Below, in pieces: positions 42,416-51,541 of a stretch of DNA of 64,000 nt. Every line of letters begins with the position of its first letter. Position 1 is the stretch's first letter. This DNA is from Clostridiales bacterium (GTDB lineage: Bacteria > Bacillota > Clostridia > Peptostreptococcales > Acidaminobacteraceae). Both the position numbers and the translations under genes were made by a program. A model generated the notes under the pieces. The model ran no database searches. It saw only the letters and a list, made by a program, of their open reading frames with translations, and was not told where the DNA came from. The DNA is taken from NCBI GenBank assembly GCA_030446305.1, contig JASUSA010000001.1, forward strand, positions 117,431-181,430, read 5' to 3'.

Positions 42416-44323
42416 CTAAATCAATGTTAAAATCATATAAATGAGCATGGTTGCTAAAAGGGCCAGAATCATGCTGCCGCTGACAGTCTTTAGCCATCGC
42501 ATCGCATCAAAGCTAATGCTTTTCAATGTGTACTCACGATCTGAAATCGTTTTGAATTTAATGTTGGAGCTTCGCAACAGCGCAGTCATGATATGCGTAA
42601 AGAGCAATGACAGTCTGGCATCAAGCCGCATAATCGCACGCGGCATAATGCGAAGGACAAATGCCATACTCGGCTGGTACAAAAGGCGCTCTGCACTGAT
42701 CCAGTGCATTGAGGGATTCACGTACATCCACTTGCCATTTTCATTTTTCCTCAGTAGTCCGTTGATGAAGAAAACATAAATCAGTCCGCCAAACAGAAAG
42801 ATCACGGCACTGTGCATCAGATTTTCCACTTCATAAAAAGCATAGTGAAATTGTCGCGTTCCACCGAGATGAATAGCGGCATCACCGAGAGCCGTTAAAA
42901 TAGCCGTCGGATGTGTTCCCTCGTAATAAATGGCGAAAGCCAATAGGAAAAGTGGAAAATAAATCCACTTATTGCTGGTCTTTGGCGGTGTTTCTTCCGC
43001 TTTCCAAATAAAAATTGCAACCATCATCTTGAGTGCATAAGCAACGGTAATCATACTGCCCACATCGAAGAGGATCAGTAAGAAGCGATAAAAGAAACCG
43101 TGCACTTCGACATAGTGTTCCAGCGCATGATATAGAAGCGTCTTGCCCAAGTAGCCATTGAAGCCCGGGAATGCCGTAAGGCCAAGTACACCCACGAGAA
43201 AGAGCACAAACAAAATATACTTGCCCCTCCCAAATCCCTTCAGGTTATTGAGGCTCAAATCCTTGACAAGTGTATAGATCACACCGGCGCATAGGAACAA
43301 CAGCACCTTATAGATACTGTGGTTGATAATATAAAGCAATGTCCCATATGCGGCATAGTTTTCATCGACGCCAAGCAGTGCGACACCCAGCAGTATAAAT
43401 CCAATCTGGCTCATGGAGCTAAATGCCATAATGCGTTTCAAATTTCGCTGATACATAGCCATAATGCCCGTCAGAATAATATTGGCATAGGCAATAATCA
43501 TCAGCATGGTGGCAAAATAATGATCGAGTCTAAGAAAATCATTTGCTACCATGATAATACCGAATACACCGCATTTCAGCATGACGCCGGACAACACTGC
43601 CGAAGCCGGAGACGGTGCAGCTGGGTGGGCTTTCGGCAACCAGACGTGCAGTGGAAAACAGCTTGCCTTAACCGCATAACCAATGAAAATCAAAATAGCA
43701 ATCACATATTTAATGGAACCCATCCCTTCAAAAATAGCCCCAACTTCATCAATCATAAAAGTACCGGTATAGGCATAGAGCATGAATATGCCCAGCAGTT
43801 GAACCAAGCCGCCGAAGATCGCCATGTTCAGGTAAATCGAACCCGCCTCATGCGAATACTCGTCCTCATCGTGAATAATCAATAGATACAGTGCGATGGT
43901 CAATATTTCAAAGAACGTGAACATATTGATAATGTTTGCAGATAGAAAAAATCCCACCGTTGCTGACAGGGTCAGCGTAAAAAACATAAAATACCGATTT
44001 CGGTGATTGTATTTTATCAAATAAAGAAAAGAATACAGCATGGTCACAAACCACGCAAAGACGGCAATGGCCACAAATACAAATCGATATAAATCGCACT
44101 TCAAGACAAATCCAGTGCCCATGACACCCGGAATCGTAAGCCAAATGACTTCACCAGTACTGACGACACCATAAATCTTATACGTTAAGATTGCCTCAAT
44201 AACCATCATGCCCATCAGAAAAAAATTGCGATAAGACTCCCGAACCATGCCAATCCAATAACTGACGACACTGGCAATCATCGGCATGAAGATGATTGTT
44301 AAAAGCATTGTACTAACCTTCAT
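42416..44323 (-). CDS. Mrp/NuoL-type proton-translocating antiporter-like subunit (635 aa)
   Basis: A polytopic protein of the NuoL/M/N-MrpA/D family. The core keeps the membrane Glu in MFTFFEILTIALYLL and the Lys/His pair of YAVKASCFPLHVWLPKAHPAAPSPASAVLSGVMLK, so ion conduction is plausible. About 14-16 helices are expected, with an extended C-terminus of ~170 residues that ends in a final membrane helix. It is the last gene of a four-gene minus-strand operon and starts 9 nt after its neighbour's stop. ATG 44323 follows AGGAGGGTGAG. Which Mrp or complex I subunit it corresponds to is not decided by sequence inspection. Confidence 0.85.
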   Translation of the reverse strand: MKVSTMLLTIIFMPMIASVVSYWIGMVRESYRNFFLMGMMVIEAILTYKIYGVVSTGEVIWLTIPGVMGTGFVLKCDLYRFVFVAIAVFAWFVTMLYSFLYLIKYNHRNRYFMFFTLTLSATVGFFLSANIINMFTFFEILTIALYLLIIHDEDEYSHEAGSIYLNMAIFGGLVQLLGIFMLYAYTGTFMIDEVGAIFEGMGSIKYVIAILIFIGYAVKASCFPLHVWLPKAHPAAPSPASAVLSGVMLKCGVFGIIMVANDFLRLDHYFATMLMIIAYANIILTGIMAMYQRNLKRIMAFSSMSQIGFILLGVALLGVDENYAAYGTLLYIINHSIYKVLLFLCAGVIYTLVKDLSLNNLKGFGRGKYILFVLFLVGVLGLTAFPGFNGYLGKTLLYHALEHYVEVHGFFYRFLLILFDVGSMITVAYALKMMVAIFIWKAEETPPKTSNKWIYFPLFLLAFAIYYEGTHPTAILTALGDAAIHLGGTRQFHYAFYEVENLMHSAVIFLFGGLIYVFFINGLLRKNENGKWMYVNPSMHWISAERLLYQPSMAFVLRIMPRAIMRLDARLSLLFTHIMTALLRSSNIKFKTISDREYTLKSISFDAMRWLKTVSGSMILALLATMLIYMILTLI

Positions 44324-44332
44324 CTCACCCTC

Positions 44333-45781
44333 CTATATGTGCAAGTAATTGACGACATGCTGATTGATAAACGTCAGCAGCGGATTCGGGAAGAGTCCCA
44401 GCAAAAGGCATAAGAGCACGAGTACTGCAATTGGCACGCGCATGCTCAAATCCATCGGTACAATCTCACGCTCTGTTTTCGGTGCTTTAAAAAAAGCATT
44501 AATGCCAACCGGCATTAGGTATAACGCCGTCATAAAGGCACTAAAGAGCATGACGAAAATAAACGGCATCTTTGCCTGTTCAATGGCGCCGAGGGATAAA
44601 AACCACTTGCTGACAAAACCATTGGTCGGCGGCAAACCCATAATAGAAATGGTGGCAACCATAAAGGCGCCAAAACTAAAGGGCAGTTTTTTACCATAAC
44701 CATCGACTTCATCAAAATCTGTAATCTTCGCATTTTTATAAAAACTGCCCACACAGAAAAACAGCGACATTTTGATCACTGCATGATTGACAAAATGCAA
44801 CAGCGCGCCCGTTAAGGCAATGCCATTTGACATGAGTATCCCGAGCATGATATACCCGAGCTGACTGATCGTCGAATACGCCAGCCGACGTTTTAGATTT
44901 TTTTGATGATACGCTAAAAAGGCGCCGACGAGAATGGACACCGTCACCATGGTGAGCAATGCGTTCTGCAAGTAACCATGCGCATTAAGGAAAGCCGCAC
45001 CAAAGAGATAATAATTCATTCGGAGCATGGCAAAAATACCCGACTTTACCACGGCGACTGCATGCAGCAGCGCACTGACAGGCGTCGGCGCCAGCATTGC
45101 CGAAGGCAGCCAGCTGTGAAATGGCACCAGAGCCGTCTTCACACCAAACCCCAAAAACAGAAATAAGTAGCTGATGACGAGGGTATTGCCATAGGCACTC
45201 GCCTGTGAAAACGGCGTAAAATCCAAGTTGCCGACATTGAAAAAATAAACGCTCATACCGACGATTACGAAACTGGATCCAACAAAACTGTAAATTAAAT
45301 ATTTATTGCCCAATCGAATGGCCTCTTCCGTATTTCTGAAAATAATAAGCGGAAACGTTGTAATGGTTAGCAGCTCATAGAATATATACAACATCATCAA
45401 ATTGCCTGATACCGCAATACCAATCACTGCCGTCAGCACACAGAGCATGTAGCTGTAAAAATGATGCGCCCTCGGTTCACCCTTCATATAGGAAAAGCTA
45501 TAAAGCGTTGCCATCAGCCAAAGAAAAATCGCCAAGCTGCAAAAAAGTATCCCCAAACCATCAAGGCGAAAGTGGAGACGGATCAGATCTATCATTGGAA
45601 CACTGAGAAGCTCCACATTCTGTCCGCGAATAAGTGATTGTAAAATTAAGAAAATCTCAATACCCAGCGTTGACAGAACCCATACTTTGGAAAGCTTCTG
45701 CCGTTTCTCCGGCAAAAATTCATGAATGACCCCAGAAGCAAATGGGAGGAAGACCATGGTGTACAATCCAATTGCCGTCAT
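44333..45781 (-). CDS. Mrp/NuoM-type antiporter-like subunit (482 aa)
   Basis: This is a second NuoL/M/N-MrpD family member. The membrane Glu is present in MLYIFYELLTITTFPLI. The Lys and His are present in FGVKTALVPFHSWLPSAMLAPTPVSALLHAVAVVK. A further conserved block is LKRRLAYSTISQLGYIMLGI. Length is that of NuoM or MrpD. Its ATG overlaps the preceding gene's stop by 4 nt, so it is translationally coupled. It follows GGGAGGG. It should form part of a larger ion-translocating complex with its neighbours. Confidence 0.87.
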   Translation of the reverse strand: MTAIGLYTMVFLPFASGVIHEFLPEKRQKLSKVWVLSTLGIEIFLILQSLIRGQNVELLSVPMIDLIRLHFRLDGLGILFCSLAIFLWLMATLYSFSYMKGEPRAHHFYSYMLCVLTAVIGIAVSGNLMMLYIFYELLTITTFPLIIFRNTEEAIRLGNKYLIYSFVGSSFVIVGMSVYFFNVGNLDFTPFSQASAYGNTLVISYLFLFLGFGVKTALVPFHSWLPSAMLAPTPVSALLHAVAVVKSGIFAMLRMNYYLFGAAFLNAHGYLQNALLTMVTVSILVGAFLAYHQKNLKRRLAYSTISQLGYIMLGILMSNGIALTGALLHFVNHAVIKMSLFFCVGSFYKNAKITDFDEVDGYGKKLPFSFGAFMVATISIMGLPPTNGFVSKWFLSLGAIEQAKMPFIFVMLFSAFMTALYLMPVGINAFFKAPKTEREIVPMDLSMRVPIAVLVLLCLLLGLFPNPLLTFINQHVVNYLHI

Positions 45782-47271
45782 ATGTGCATCCCTCCCGTCA
45801 TCACCGCAGCCATCAGTTCTTTGGCATTAATAAAGTGAAAAATACTGTTGGCAAAAAAGCCCATTAACACCATAATGCCAATGAGGCAAACCAGCGGTAA
45901 AACCTCTCTAAAAGGTTTTGCCGTCACTTCAAAATGTCTCATTTCAATATGATGAGGCCCGAAAAACCCATTGATAATAATCGGCACATAGTAAGTCGCA
46001 TTTAAAATCGCGCTAATGAGAATAACAAAGAGCGGAATAATGCTGCCGCTTGTCAACGTTGCAAGCGAAAGATTCCACTTCGTAATAAAGCCAGGTAAAA
46101 TCGGAATGCCCACCATGGATAGAGCCCCGAGCGCAAAACAGCCAAGCGTAATCGGCAGTTGTTTACCGACGCCCTTTAATTGGTTTATTTCTGTGGTTCC
46201 AATTTGTTCGTACATCGAACCCACACTCATGTAAATCGCCGCTTTGGTTACTGCATGTGCCAGCAGCTGGTATAGCGCAATGCGAATGCCGTATTCATTG
46301 CCGATTCCAATGGCCAAATAGACGTAGCCGAGCTGCGAAATAGTGGAATAGGCAATCATTTTTTTTAGATCCTGCTGATGGATAGCAAAAATAGAACCAC
46401 TGAGCATACTGGCAATGCCGAGAACGATGAGGACGCTGTTCAGATGAAGCGCATTAAACAGGTTAATGCCATAACCGCTGAACACGAGCTTCATCATGAC
46501 AATTGGCGAAATCTTTATGGTAACTGCTGAAAGCTGAGCACTGAGCGGTGCGGGTGTCGTCGCAAACAGATCGGGCATCCATGCAAAAAACGGAAAGAGT
46601 ACGCCGTTGACGCCGAGACCAACAATACAAAGCGTCATACTAAGCGTATAGTAGTTGGCATCATCCGGCTGAAATGCATTCATTGCCACATGCAGTGTCT
46701 CGAAATCCATTGCATGCGTCTTGAAAACCATCATTGAGAGACCGATGAACAAGAGCGACAAGCCAAAGAGATTCATTGTCAAAAACCTTAATTTCTCATA
46801 AGGCGCCGCCACTTTATTCTTAATTTGAATCATGTGATAAGCCGCCATAATGATAATGACATAGGCAACGTAAAGCGTGATAAAAGAATCGGTAAAGACC
46901 ACAATGGTAATCGCCGCATTCATGATGTGCATTAAACTATAATACGTTGGAATTTTTGAAGGATCAATATACTTGCGCAATGAGTAATTTGAGAACCAGG
47001 TGATGGCGGCAATCGTCATGTAAAAGACGGAAATCACCAAAACACTTAAGGTGCTGATGACCTTAAAGCCTAAAACCTGACTGAGAAATGACGGATACAA
47101 ATAGGCTCCGTAAGTATTAATGTAATAAAAATTGAACAGCATCAGTATAAATGCAATAAAGAAAATACCACCGCTGATCTGATGGATCATATGTACGCGC
47201 TTGGTTCGCTGAAAATAGAATGCGCTGACCAACAAGAGGACAACGCAAAATATCGGTCCGTATCTAATCAT
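45778..47271 (-). CDS. Divergent NuoN/MrpD-like subunit lacking key ion-path residues (497 aa)
   Basis: Overall layout and the block LKKMIAYSTISQLGYVYLAIG place this in the NuoL/M/N family. Two key positions differ from its neighbours. The membrane Glu of LYIFYELL is Val in LYVAYVII. The Lys and His of GVKTALVPFHSW are Asn and Phe in GVNGVLFPFFAW. The conserved Pro and Trp remain. It may therefore be a structural, non-conducting subunit. The start follows GGGAGG, and its 3' end overlaps the next gene. It comes second in the operon, after a 55-residue membrane protein. Confidence 0.8.
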   Translation of the reverse strand: MIRYGPIFCVVLLLVSAFYFQRTKRVHMIHQISGGIFFIAFILMLFNFYYINTYGAYLYPSFLSQVLGFKVISTLSVLVISVFYMTIAAITWFSNYSLRKYIDPSKIPTYYSLMHIMNAAITIVVFTDSFITLYVAYVIIIMAAYHMIQIKNKVAAPYEKLRFLTMNLFGLSLLFIGLSMMVFKTHAMDFETLHVAMNAFQPDDANYYTLSMTLCIVGLGVNGVLFPFFAWMPDLFATTPAPLSAQLSAVTIKISPIVMMKLVFSGYGINLFNALHLNSVLIVLGIASMLSGSIFAIHQQDLKKMIAYSTISQLGYVYLAIGIGNEYGIRIALYQLLAHAVTKAAIYMSVGSMYEQIGTTEINQLKGVGKQLPITLGCFALGALSMVGIPILPGFITKWNLSLATLTSGSIIPLFVILISAILNATYYVPIIINGFFGPHHIEMRHFEVTAKPFREVLPLVCLIGIMVLMGFFANSIFHFINAKELMAAVMTGGMHI

Positions 47272-47312
47272 ACAAGCCTCCCGTCAAAAACATCGTCCGA
47301 ACGGTTATCAAA

Positions 47313-47480
47313 CTAACGGTTAAAGAAAAATTCATAAATGGATAACCCCAATGCCGCTAAACAAAAGACAAATACATAACCAGCAGTATAAATACCGCCG
47401 CCTGCAATGGCGGCAATGGCCAAAATCCCCAATATGCCAGCCGTTATCTTGCCACGTTTTGTCAACCTGTAATTTTTCAT
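47313..47480 (-). CDS. Small membrane protein (55 aa) heading the antiporter-like operon
   Basis: A complete short frame begins at ATG 47480 after AAAGGGG and ends at TAG 47313. The product starts MKNYRLTKRGKITAGILGIL and has two hydrophobic stretches (residues ~13-30 and ~33-48) and ends EFFFNR. The basic N-terminus suggests the first helix is oriented with its start in the cytoplasm. It lies 41 nt before the 497-residue subunit and shares its direction. I do not recognise a family. Small accessory subunits are common in such complexes, so a structural role is reasonable inference. Confidence 0.7.
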   Translation of the reverse strand: MKNYRLTKRGKITAGILGILAIAAIAGGGIYTAGYVFVFCLAALGLSIYEFFFNR

Positions 47481-47518
47481 CCTATACCCCTTTATCCTAA
47501 CATTTCCGAAAAGATTTC

Positions 47519-47532
47519 AATGCGGCCGCATT
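47519..47532. promoter_or_regulatory. Perfect 14-bp palindrome before the antiporter-like operon
   Basis: AATGCGGCCGCATT lies about 40 bp upstream of the small membrane protein start. Its GC-rich centre stands out in AT-rich surroundings. It may be an operator. Confidence 0.3.
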
Positions 47533-47643
47533 ATGGATGCAGTGATTTCTTTCACCTCTATTTTACTGTATTCTCCGAGAATTTACCAGCCATTAACAGA
47601 CATTATCAACACAGCACCCCCCCTTGTGAAGGGATTAACGTAA

Positions 47644-47672
47644 TTGAAAAGCATTTTCACTTAGTGTATAAT
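47644..47672 (+). promoter_or_regulatory. Promoter of ccdA-tlpA
   Basis: TTGAAA and TATAAT are separated by exactly 17 bp. The -10 matches consensus fully. The predicted start lies about 36 nt before the ccdA ATG. Confidence 0.8.
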
Positions 47673-47714
47673 GGGGCATAATGCCATTGAAACGATCTTG
47701 ATCAGGAGGTCATT

Positions 47715-48416
47715 ATGATTATTCAAGTGAACGCATGGGCTGCTTTTACAGCAGGCATTGCCTCTTTCTTTTCACCCTGTTTACTGCCGCTGATTCCAGC
47801 TTATATCATGTATCTAACCGGCAGCTATGATGTTGAAGACATCAAGCTTCAAAGGCGAAAAGCCATCATTCAGACACTGGGCTTTATTCTCGGTTTCACC
47901 ATTGTCTTCATCCTCATGGGCGTTACGGCCAGTGCCGTCGGTAAATTATTTGCCTCTAACAAAGCATGGCTTTCCAGGTTGGCCGGTGTTTTCATTCTGT
48001 TTTTTGGCCTCAATATGCTTGGCATTTTGAAACTGCCTTTTATGCATCAAGACTATCGCAAGCAATTCGTGCTTAAAAAGACGACACCGATTTACGCCGT
48101 CGGCATGGGGATGGCCTTCGCCTTTGGCTGGACACCTTGCTTCGGCCCGATCATCGGTGCTATTCTCGCTTCGACGACAGCCTTTAGCCGCAATGTCAGC
48201 GAAGGCGTCTATTTATTGACCATTTATTCTCTCGGCATGGCGATCCCATTTTTGCTGACTGCCATCTTTATTGACTTTGTTCAAAATCATCTCGTGGCAC
48301 TTAATAAGCATATGTCTTGGCTCAACAAAGTCGCCGGATTCACACTCTGCCTATTAGGCCTGCTGATGCTACTTGGCAAGTTAGGGCCTTTGGTTAGCAG
48401 TCTCTTTAATTTATAG
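47715..48416 (+). CDS. ccdA: CcdA/DsbD-like membrane thiol-disulfide carrier
   Basis: The 233-residue membrane protein has six hydrophobic helices. Its two redox cysteines lie in FFSPCLLPLIPAY and FGWTPCFGPIIG, the CcdA signature. It moves reducing power from cytoplasmic thioredoxin to extracytoplasmic thioredoxin-like proteins. ATG 47715 follows CAGGAGGT. The next gene encodes a TlpA-like lipoprotein, which is the expected partner. No cytochrome c biogenesis gene is present in the window. Confidence 0.92.
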   Translation: MIIQVNAWAAFTAGIASFFSPCLLPLIPAYIMYLTGSYDVEDIKLQRRKAIIQTLGFILGFTIVFILMGVTASAVGKLFASNKAWLSRLAGVFILFFGLNMLGILKLPFMHQDYRKQFVLKKTTPIYAVGMGMAFAFGWTPCFGPIIGAILASTTAFSRNVSEGVYLLTIYSLGMAIPFLLTAIFIDFVQNHLVALNKHMSWLNKVAGFTLCLLGLLMLLGKLGPLVSSLFNL

Positions 48417-48463
48417 CCATGAACCTTGGCTCAAACAGCGTATTCTTTAACAAGGAGTCTATT

Positions 48464-49153
48464 ATGATAAAATCTTTTAACACCGCTAAAAAGGTGCTGA
48501 TCCCCGTTCTCTTATTGCTGCTCGTTTTTTCACTGACGGCATGCCAATCGTCTGCTAACCCGTCGCCATCCGTTGAAGCAAATGCTAATGGTGCCAATGA
48601 TACGGTTGAAAATACCGCTGAAGCTGTGTCAGAAGGCGATTCAAAACCAGCCGCATCTGAATCGGCAGACAATTCAGATGCCGAAGGTACAGAAACAGCG
48701 TCAGATACCAGCGAAGCGCCTGAACCCTATTATTTTGACGACTTTGAATTAACCGCTTTAAACGGTGATCTCAAATCACTTTACGACTATGAGGGGCAGC
48801 TCATTATTCTCAACTTCTGGGCAACATGGTGTACATACTGCGAACAGGAGATGCCACTGCTCAATGAGGTGCATCAGCGCGACGGCATCAAAGTCGTCGC
48901 CATTGACGTCGGCGAAGATGCCAAAACCGTTCAGGATTATATTGATCTTTATGGATATGACCTCGACTTTTATTTAGATGAAAACAGCGCTCTCGCCAGT
49001 ATGTTTGGCGTCTCAGCCTTTCCAACTTCCATTTTTATCGGCCCCGATTTTGAATACTATTATTCCTATCCGGGCATGTTAACCGACGATTACCTCAGCC
49101 AGTTGCTGGATGCGATTGAAACTTACCAGTCGACTAAAAACGACGTTCAATAA
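48464..49153 (+). CDS. TlpA/ResA-like thioredoxin lipoprotein
   Basis: A signal peptide ending in a lipobox (SLTAC, Cys near residue 26) shows membrane anchoring. An acidic Ser/Ala/Glu-rich linker of about 65 residues follows. The thioredoxin domain has the active site FWATWCTYCEQEMP and the cis-Pro loop SAFPTSIFIG. It should receive electrons from the CcdA protein encoded 48 nt upstream and reduce extracytoplasmic disulfides. ATG 48464 follows CAAGGAG; the longer frame to 48419 is rejected. Confidence 0.9.
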   Translation: MIKSFNTAKKVLIPVLLLLLVFSLTACQSSANPSPSVEANANGANDTVENTAEAVSEGDSKPAASESADNSDAEGTETASDTSEAPEPYYFDDFELTALNGDLKSLYDYEGQLIILNFWATWCTYCEQEMPLLNEVHQRDGIKVVAIDVGEDAKTVQDYIDLYGYDLDFYLDENSALASMFGVSAFPTSIFIGPDFEYYYSYPGMLTDDYLSQLLDAIETYQSTKNDVQ

Positions 49154-49206
49154 TGGGCACGCGCAATCATTTATGATAAAATAGCTTTATCAACTGGAGG
49201 TGCTTT

Positions 49207-50241
49207 ATGAAGATTAAAGTGAACAAATCTTATTTTCTGGACAAGCTGGAACACTTGCTCAAAACGGACAGTCCGAGCGGCTATACGCACCACATGATGG
49301 CAAAACTCGCAGAGTGGGTTGATGCATTGGGCTTTGCCTATACCTTTAACCAGAAGGGCGGCATGATCGTTACAATCGAGGGAAAAGATCCCTCAAAAAC
49401 CGTAGCGCTCTCTGCACATGTCGACACGCTTGGCGCCATGGTACGCAGCATTACTGCAGACGGCCTTTTAAAATTCACACTGGTCGGCGGCCCCATTGTA
49501 CCGACGCTCGATTCTGAATACTGTCGAATTCACACACGCGACGGCAACATCTACACGGGCACATTTCTGAGCAACGCCCCTGCTGCACATGTCTTTAAAG
49601 AAGCTTCTACCCTTTCACGGACACCCGAAAATATGTTTGTTCGCCTTGATGAGCGCGTTCGCTCAAAAGAAGACGTCTCTGATTTAGGCATTCAGGCCGG
49701 TGATTTTATCTGTATTGATCCAAAGACAACCATCGTCAACGATTTTGTCAAATCGCGCTTTATTGATGACAAAGGTTCCGTCGCATGCATACTGGGTGTC
49801 ATGGAATATCTCGCTGCCAATCATATTAAGCCGACGTATACGACAAAAGTTTTAATCAGCAATTATGAAGAAGTTGGGCACGGCGCTTCACAAATTCCAT
49901 CAGATGTCGTCGAAATGCTCGCGGTCGATATGGGCTGTATTGGCGAAGACTTAAGCTGTACTGAATTTGACGTCTCCATATGTGCTAAGGATACATCCGG
50001 CCCCTATGATTACGACCTCGTTTCAGAACTCATCCAACTGGCCAAATCAGTTGAGCTCAGCTATGCTGTAGACATTTATCCTTATTATGGCTCGGATGTC
50101 AGTGCCGCCTTAAAGGCTGGAAACGATATTCGCGGCGCACTCATCGGTCCGGGTGTTCATGCTTCCCACGGCATGGAACGCACGCACTACGAAGCACTGC
50201 ATCACACCATGCAGCTGATCTATCTGTATTTAACACGTTAA
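49207..50241 (+). CDS. M42-family metallo-aminopeptidase / glutamyl aminopeptidase-like
   Basis: Two-metal peptidase of 344 residues. Metal and catalytic positions are seen in ALSAHVDTLG, FIDDKGSVACILG, NYEEVGHGAS and AVDMG, and the C-terminal ligand in GPGVHASHGMERTHYEALHHTM. Homologues form large dodecameric cytoplasmic aminopeptidases. ATG 49207 follows TGGAGGTG. It follows the ccdA-tlpA pair by 53 nt; whether it is cotranscribed is unclear. Confidence 0.9.
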   Translation: MKIKVNKSYFLDKLEHLLKTDSPSGYTHHMMAKLAEWVDALGFAYTFNQKGGMIVTIEGKDPSKTVALSAHVDTLGAMVRSITADGLLKFTLVGGPIVPTLDSEYCRIHTRDGNIYTGTFLSNAPAAHVFKEASTLSRTPENMFVRLDERVRSKEDVSDLGIQAGDFICIDPKTTIVNDFVKSRFIDDKGSVACILGVMEYLAANHIKPTYTTKVLISNYEEVGHGASQIPSDVVEMLAVDMGCIGEDLSCTEFDVSICAKDTSGPYDYDLVSELIQLAKSVELSYAVDIYPYYGSDVSAALKAGNDIRGALIGPGVHASHGMERTHYEALHHTMQLIYLYLTR

Positions 50242-50379
50242 TATTACCGAAACAGCCCATTAGCATTATACACGGCGCTCGCATACAGCGGCAAAATATT
50301 TGCCCATGTTCGCGGGCGTTTAATTATTATTGTAAAATTGTAAATTATTTTTGAATATTACATGGAAATGGATGTTTCT

Positions 50380-50401
50380 CCTAAATTATTTAGGGTATAA
50401 T
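50380..50401 (+). promoter_or_regulatory. Operator-like palindrome abutting the -10 of the Mrp-type operon
   Basis: CCTAAAT-T-ATTTAGG (50380-50394) is a perfect palindrome ending one base before TATAAT (50396-50401). The -35 region is poor. A repressor at the palindrome would cover the promoter spacer. The operon's first ATG lies 112 bp further on. Confidence 0.45.
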
Positions 50402-50512
50402 AAAATACTGATAAAATAACCATTATATTATATTCCCAACAAACCCTTGCCATGACGACATGCCGCTATGACATTAATTTATTTGACAATCGCCACAATA
50501 AGGGGGTACTCG

Positions 50513-50992
50513 ATGAAAAAACATTTGTACACACTGCAGCTCGCATTCATACTGACAGCCATATGGCTCATTCTCTTTGAGCGCATTTCTTGGCCGCTTC
50601 TCCTGTCGGGATTCGTCATCAGTATTCTGGCAATTCGAATCTCCGAACGCTATTTCCTAGGCTTTACCTTTTATGAACGTTATTATTTCAATCTCTTCAG
50701 CATGGCTTTTTACCTGCTGTTCCTCGTGAAGGAAATCTATGTTGCCGGGATCGCTACCCTCGGTAAAATCATAACCGGCGACGTCCACACCGATATCATC
50801 AAAATTACAACGGATCTGCCAACTGATTTTCAGCGCAGCATTCTGGCAAACTCCATCACCTTAACGCCGGGCACCGTAACACTGGATGTCAATGATAAAC
50901 AAATGACAGTGCTCTGGCTCGATGTCAAAACGAAAAACCAGACATTGGCCGGTGATATTATCAAGGGCAAATTGGAACGAAAGCTGAGGTGA
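50513..50992 (+). CDS. mrpE: Mrp/Mbh antiporter subunit E (MbhA-like)
   Basis: This 159-residue protein has N-terminal membrane helices (FILTAIWLILFERISWPLLLSGFVISILAIRI) and a cytoplasmic end with LANSITLTPGTVTLDV, the signature of MnhE/MrpE. ATG 50513 follows AGGGGG; the longer frame from 50468 is rejected. It is the first of eight tightly spaced genes in the order E, F, G, MbhD-like, MbhE-like, B, C, D. This is the order of mbhA to mbhH in membrane-bound hydrogenases. Confidence 0.92.
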   Translation: MKKHLYTLQLAFILTAIWLILFERISWPLLLSGFVISILAIRISERYFLGFTFYERYYFNLFSMAFYLLFLVKEIYVAGIATLGKIITGDVHTDIIKITTDLPTDFQRSILANSITLTPGTVTLDVNDKQMTVLWLDVKTKNQTLAGDIIKGKLERKLR

Positions 50993-50996
50993 GGAG

Positions 50997-51245
50997 ATGT
51001 TACCCATTCTGTTACTTATCATTTTACTGTTAATCAGTTCCTTGCGCATCCTCATCGGCCCTACTATTTGGGATCGCATGCTGGGTCTGAATATGGTTTC
51101 GTCGAAGCTCATCATGCTCCTTGTGCTAATTGCATCCTTTAGACAGCAGACCTTTATTTTGGATGTTTCACTCACCTATGCGCTACTGGGCTTTATCGGC
51201 ATGATTTTCATGTCGCTGTATATTCAAGGAAAGGGGCGATTCTAA
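50997..51245 (+). CDS. mrpF: Mrp/Mbh antiporter subunit F (MbhB-like)
   Basis: An 82-residue protein with three hydrophobic helices. The MrpF block RILIGPTIWDRMLGLNMVSSKLIMLLVL is present. It starts 4 nt after the E subunit stop with a GAGGAG site inside the E gene's end. It overlaps the G gene by one base. Confidence 0.92.
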   Translation: MLPILLLIILLLISSLRILIGPTIWDRMLGLNMVSSKLIMLLVLIASFRQQTFILDVSLTYALLGFIGMIFMSLYIQGKGRF

Positions 51246-51538
51246 TGCAGCATCTCATTAGTTCTATCCTCATCTATCTGGGAATCGCATTTATTGCATT
51301 CGGCGTCATCGGCATATACCGGTTCAATAATTTTTATCCTCGGATTCTCGTGGCTTCTAAGGTTGATACCGTTGGTTTTCTGACATTGATGATCGGTGTT
51401 ATCGTTCGCAACGGCTTTACTGTCTTTTCATTGAAAGTCGGTTTGCTCGTCATCATCACCTTATGCATTAATCCGCTGATTACCCACTCTATTGCACGAT
51501 CGGCTTATTACAGTGGTTATAAGATTAGAAAGGATTAA
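51245..51538 (+). CDS. mrpG: Mrp/Mbh antiporter subunit G (MbhC-like)
   Basis: A 97-residue, three-helix protein. The MrpG features GVIGIYRFNNFYPRILVASKVDTVGFLTLMIGV and KVGLLVIITLCINPLITHSIARSAY are clear. Its ATG shares an A with the F stop (TAATG). Confidence 0.92.
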   Translation: MQHLISSILIYLGIAFIAFGVIGIYRFNNFYPRILVASKVDTVGFLTLMIGVIVRNGFTVFSLKVGLLVIITLCINPLITHSIARSAYYSGYKIRKD

Positions 51539-51541
51539 CCC

